From positions 1-5,433 of the forward strand of contig CALGGV010000358.1 in the NCBI GenBank assembly GCA_937915725.1: DNA of 5,433 nt, written 5' to 3'. Made by a program: the position numbers and the translations under genes. This DNA is from an uncultured Selenomonadales bacterium. Its GTDB lineage: Bacteria > Bacillota > Negativicutes > Selenomonadales > Selenomonadaceae. Under the pieces are notes generated by a model that searched no databases, was not told the origin of the DNA, and worked only from the letters and a program-made list of their open reading frames with translations. Of this stretch, positions 4,516-5,433 are shown piece by piece (the stretch's first letter is position 1; every line of letters starts with the position of its first letter).

Positions 4516-4593
4516 ATCTAAAAATTATAAAAGAAAAGTCGACTTGTTAATTTTTAAAACTTAAAAAAATTCTTAGCCCCTAACCTTTAAGCC

Positions 4594-5433
4594 TTATTCA
4601 TCTTCAGAAAGCCATTGTTTAACAAGCATAGCCATATCAGCAGGTTTTTGATCAATAAGTTGGAGGACGGTTTTCTTTTCGTCGCGTTGCTGGCGTTCTT
4701 CAGGAGTAAGACTATCTTCGGGGATTTTTTCGGCGTCGATAGCACGCGCTCTTTCTTCTTCTTCGATACGGCGGCGTTCTTCCTCTTCTTCGCGGCGGCG
4801 TTCTTCTTCGATACGCCTTGCCTCTTCGATAATTTCACGCTCTTGCTGTCTTTTGCGGCGATACATCATAAAACCGCCGATAATAAGTGCAGCAAGCAAT
4901 ACTAATGCTCCAATTTCCATATAAAGGATCCTATCTTTGCGCTCTCTTTCAGCCTTACTTTCAGCAATTTCTCTTTCACGTTTTTCCATATTGAAAGGCA
5001 ACGGTTCAACTGAAACGGTATCGCCGCGGTCTTCGTTAATACCGGCGGCGGAGCTAACAACCCTTAACAAACTTTCCTGTTGCAATTCTGTAACAGTATC
5101 ATTGACTAAAACTGCAACATTTAAGCGGCGAATTGAGCCGGGGGAGGAAACAATTTTTTGATTTTCTTCGTTGACTTCGTAATTTTTGGTAGATTCTTTG
5201 CGTTCGTATTCAGCGTTTGAATTTCTATCTTCAGCAACATAGCCGGGGATATTTCCTTGAACGCCTGCGGCACCGCCGGGGGTATTGGATTGCCCTGTAT
5301 ACGCCTCGCTAATATCCTGTTGACTGCGAATAATACCGGATTCATCAACAACGGGCGTGAAAGTTTGCCTGTCGATTGAGCGGGCGTCAAAATCCAATTC
5401 AACACTGACTCGGACAAATGCATTTCCTTCACC
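4594..5433 (-). CDS. fliF: FliF, flagellar MS-ring protein (C-terminal part)
   Basis: The gene is open to the right edge, giving 279 C-terminal residues of a protein that is usually 500-570 aa. FliF forms the membrane MS ring on which the flagellar export gate and C-ring assemble. The fragment opens with GEGNAFVRVSVELDFDAR, the typical FliF ring-domain segment. A low-complexity Ser/Pro/Gly/Asn loop follows, then GSIRRLNVAVLVND (about 99-112) and RGDTVSVEPLPFN (about 136-148). One membrane helix lies at about 169-192, followed by RRKRQ. After it comes a Glu/Arg-rich stretch (about 195-231), likely a long helix, and the tail KPADMAMLVKQWLSEDE, which matches the FliG-binding C-terminus. The TAA stop is at 4596-4594. 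The TTG near 5397 is internal and not a start. Identity is firm. Confidence 0.96.
   Translation of the reverse strand, partial: GEGNAFVRVSVELDFDARSIDRQTFTPVVDESGIIRSQQDISEAYTGQSNTPGGAAGVQGNIPGYVAEDRNSNAEYERKESTKNYEVNEENQKIVSSPGSIRRLNVAVLVNDTVTELQQESLLRVVSSAAGINEDRGDTVSVEPLPFNMEKREREIAESKAERERKDRILYMEIGALVLLAALIIGGFMMYRRKRQQEREIIEEARRIEEERRREEEEERRRIEEEERARAIDAEKIPEDSLTPEERQQRDEKKTVLQLIDQKPADMAMLVKQWLSEDE

Noticed and set aside
4347..4550. 67-codon plus-strand ORF in the fliF-fliG gap
   Set aside because: It lies wholly on the palindrome and inverted repeat, has no ribosome binding site ahead of its ATG, and its Arg/Phe/Lys-rich translation is what translated repeat DNA gives.
4561..4593. Possible terminator just after fliF
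   Set aside because: Minus-strand CTTA...TAAG followed by T-run has only a 4-bp A/T-rich stem, too weak to call.
4587..4838. Lys/Ser-rich minus-strand ORF inside the fliF end
   Set aside because: Frame-shifted reading of the Glu/Arg-rich fliF repeats; low complexity and no RBS.

Overview
The window reads as a low-GC, Firmicutes-type chromosome. The gene order tsaE-tsaB-rimI-tsaD, a fliF-fliG flagellar pair, strong AGGAG-type ribosome binding sites and A/T-rich codon use fit an anaerobic, motile member of the Negativicutes or Clostridia. The genus is not determinable from sequence alone. No rRNA, tRNA, CRISPR array or transposase gene is visible.

Left block (1-2754, all minus strand): a tRNA t6A-modification operon read right to left as tsaE, tsaB, three tandem GNAT acetyltransferases of the RimI family, then the first 27 codons of tsaD. 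TsaE, TsaB and TsaD form the complex that makes N6-threonylcarbamoyladenosine at A37 of ANN-decoding tRNAs. RimI-type enzymes acetylate protein N-termini and often sit in this operon, but three in a row is unusual. The middle copy has His where RimI carries its catalytic Glu. All three tsa genes start at GTG or TTG. Between the last acetyltransferase and tsaD lies a two-unit repeat made of GGCAGTA heptamers plus a small hairpin whose stem shows a compensatory base-pair change between units.

Central island (2755-3217): a gene-poor stretch whose main content is a 27-codon plus-strand gene for a hydrophobic peptide with a cationic tail. It has a good promoter, a ribosome binding site fully complementary to the 16S anti-SD, a 5' hairpin that buries that site, a 10-bp pairing between the predicted mRNA 5' end and the stop-codon region, and two 3' hairpins sharing the loop octamer GCACAACT; the second is a bidirectional terminator. 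This design resembles mRNAs of type I toxin-antitoxin systems. A minus-strand terminator with no annotated gene to serve, and weak minus-strand promoters, leave room for an antisense RNA. This is the most interesting part of the window.

Right block (3218-5433, minus strand): the 3' part of fliF (MS-ring protein) followed by complete fliG (rotor/switch protein). They are normally close neighbours, but here 347 bp separate them. The gap holds a ~127-bp imperfect palindrome, a perfect 14-bp inverted repeat, and a consensus -10 box that may give fliG its own promoter. FliF ends with a conserved-looking FliG-binding tail after a membrane helix and a Glu/Arg-rich helix.
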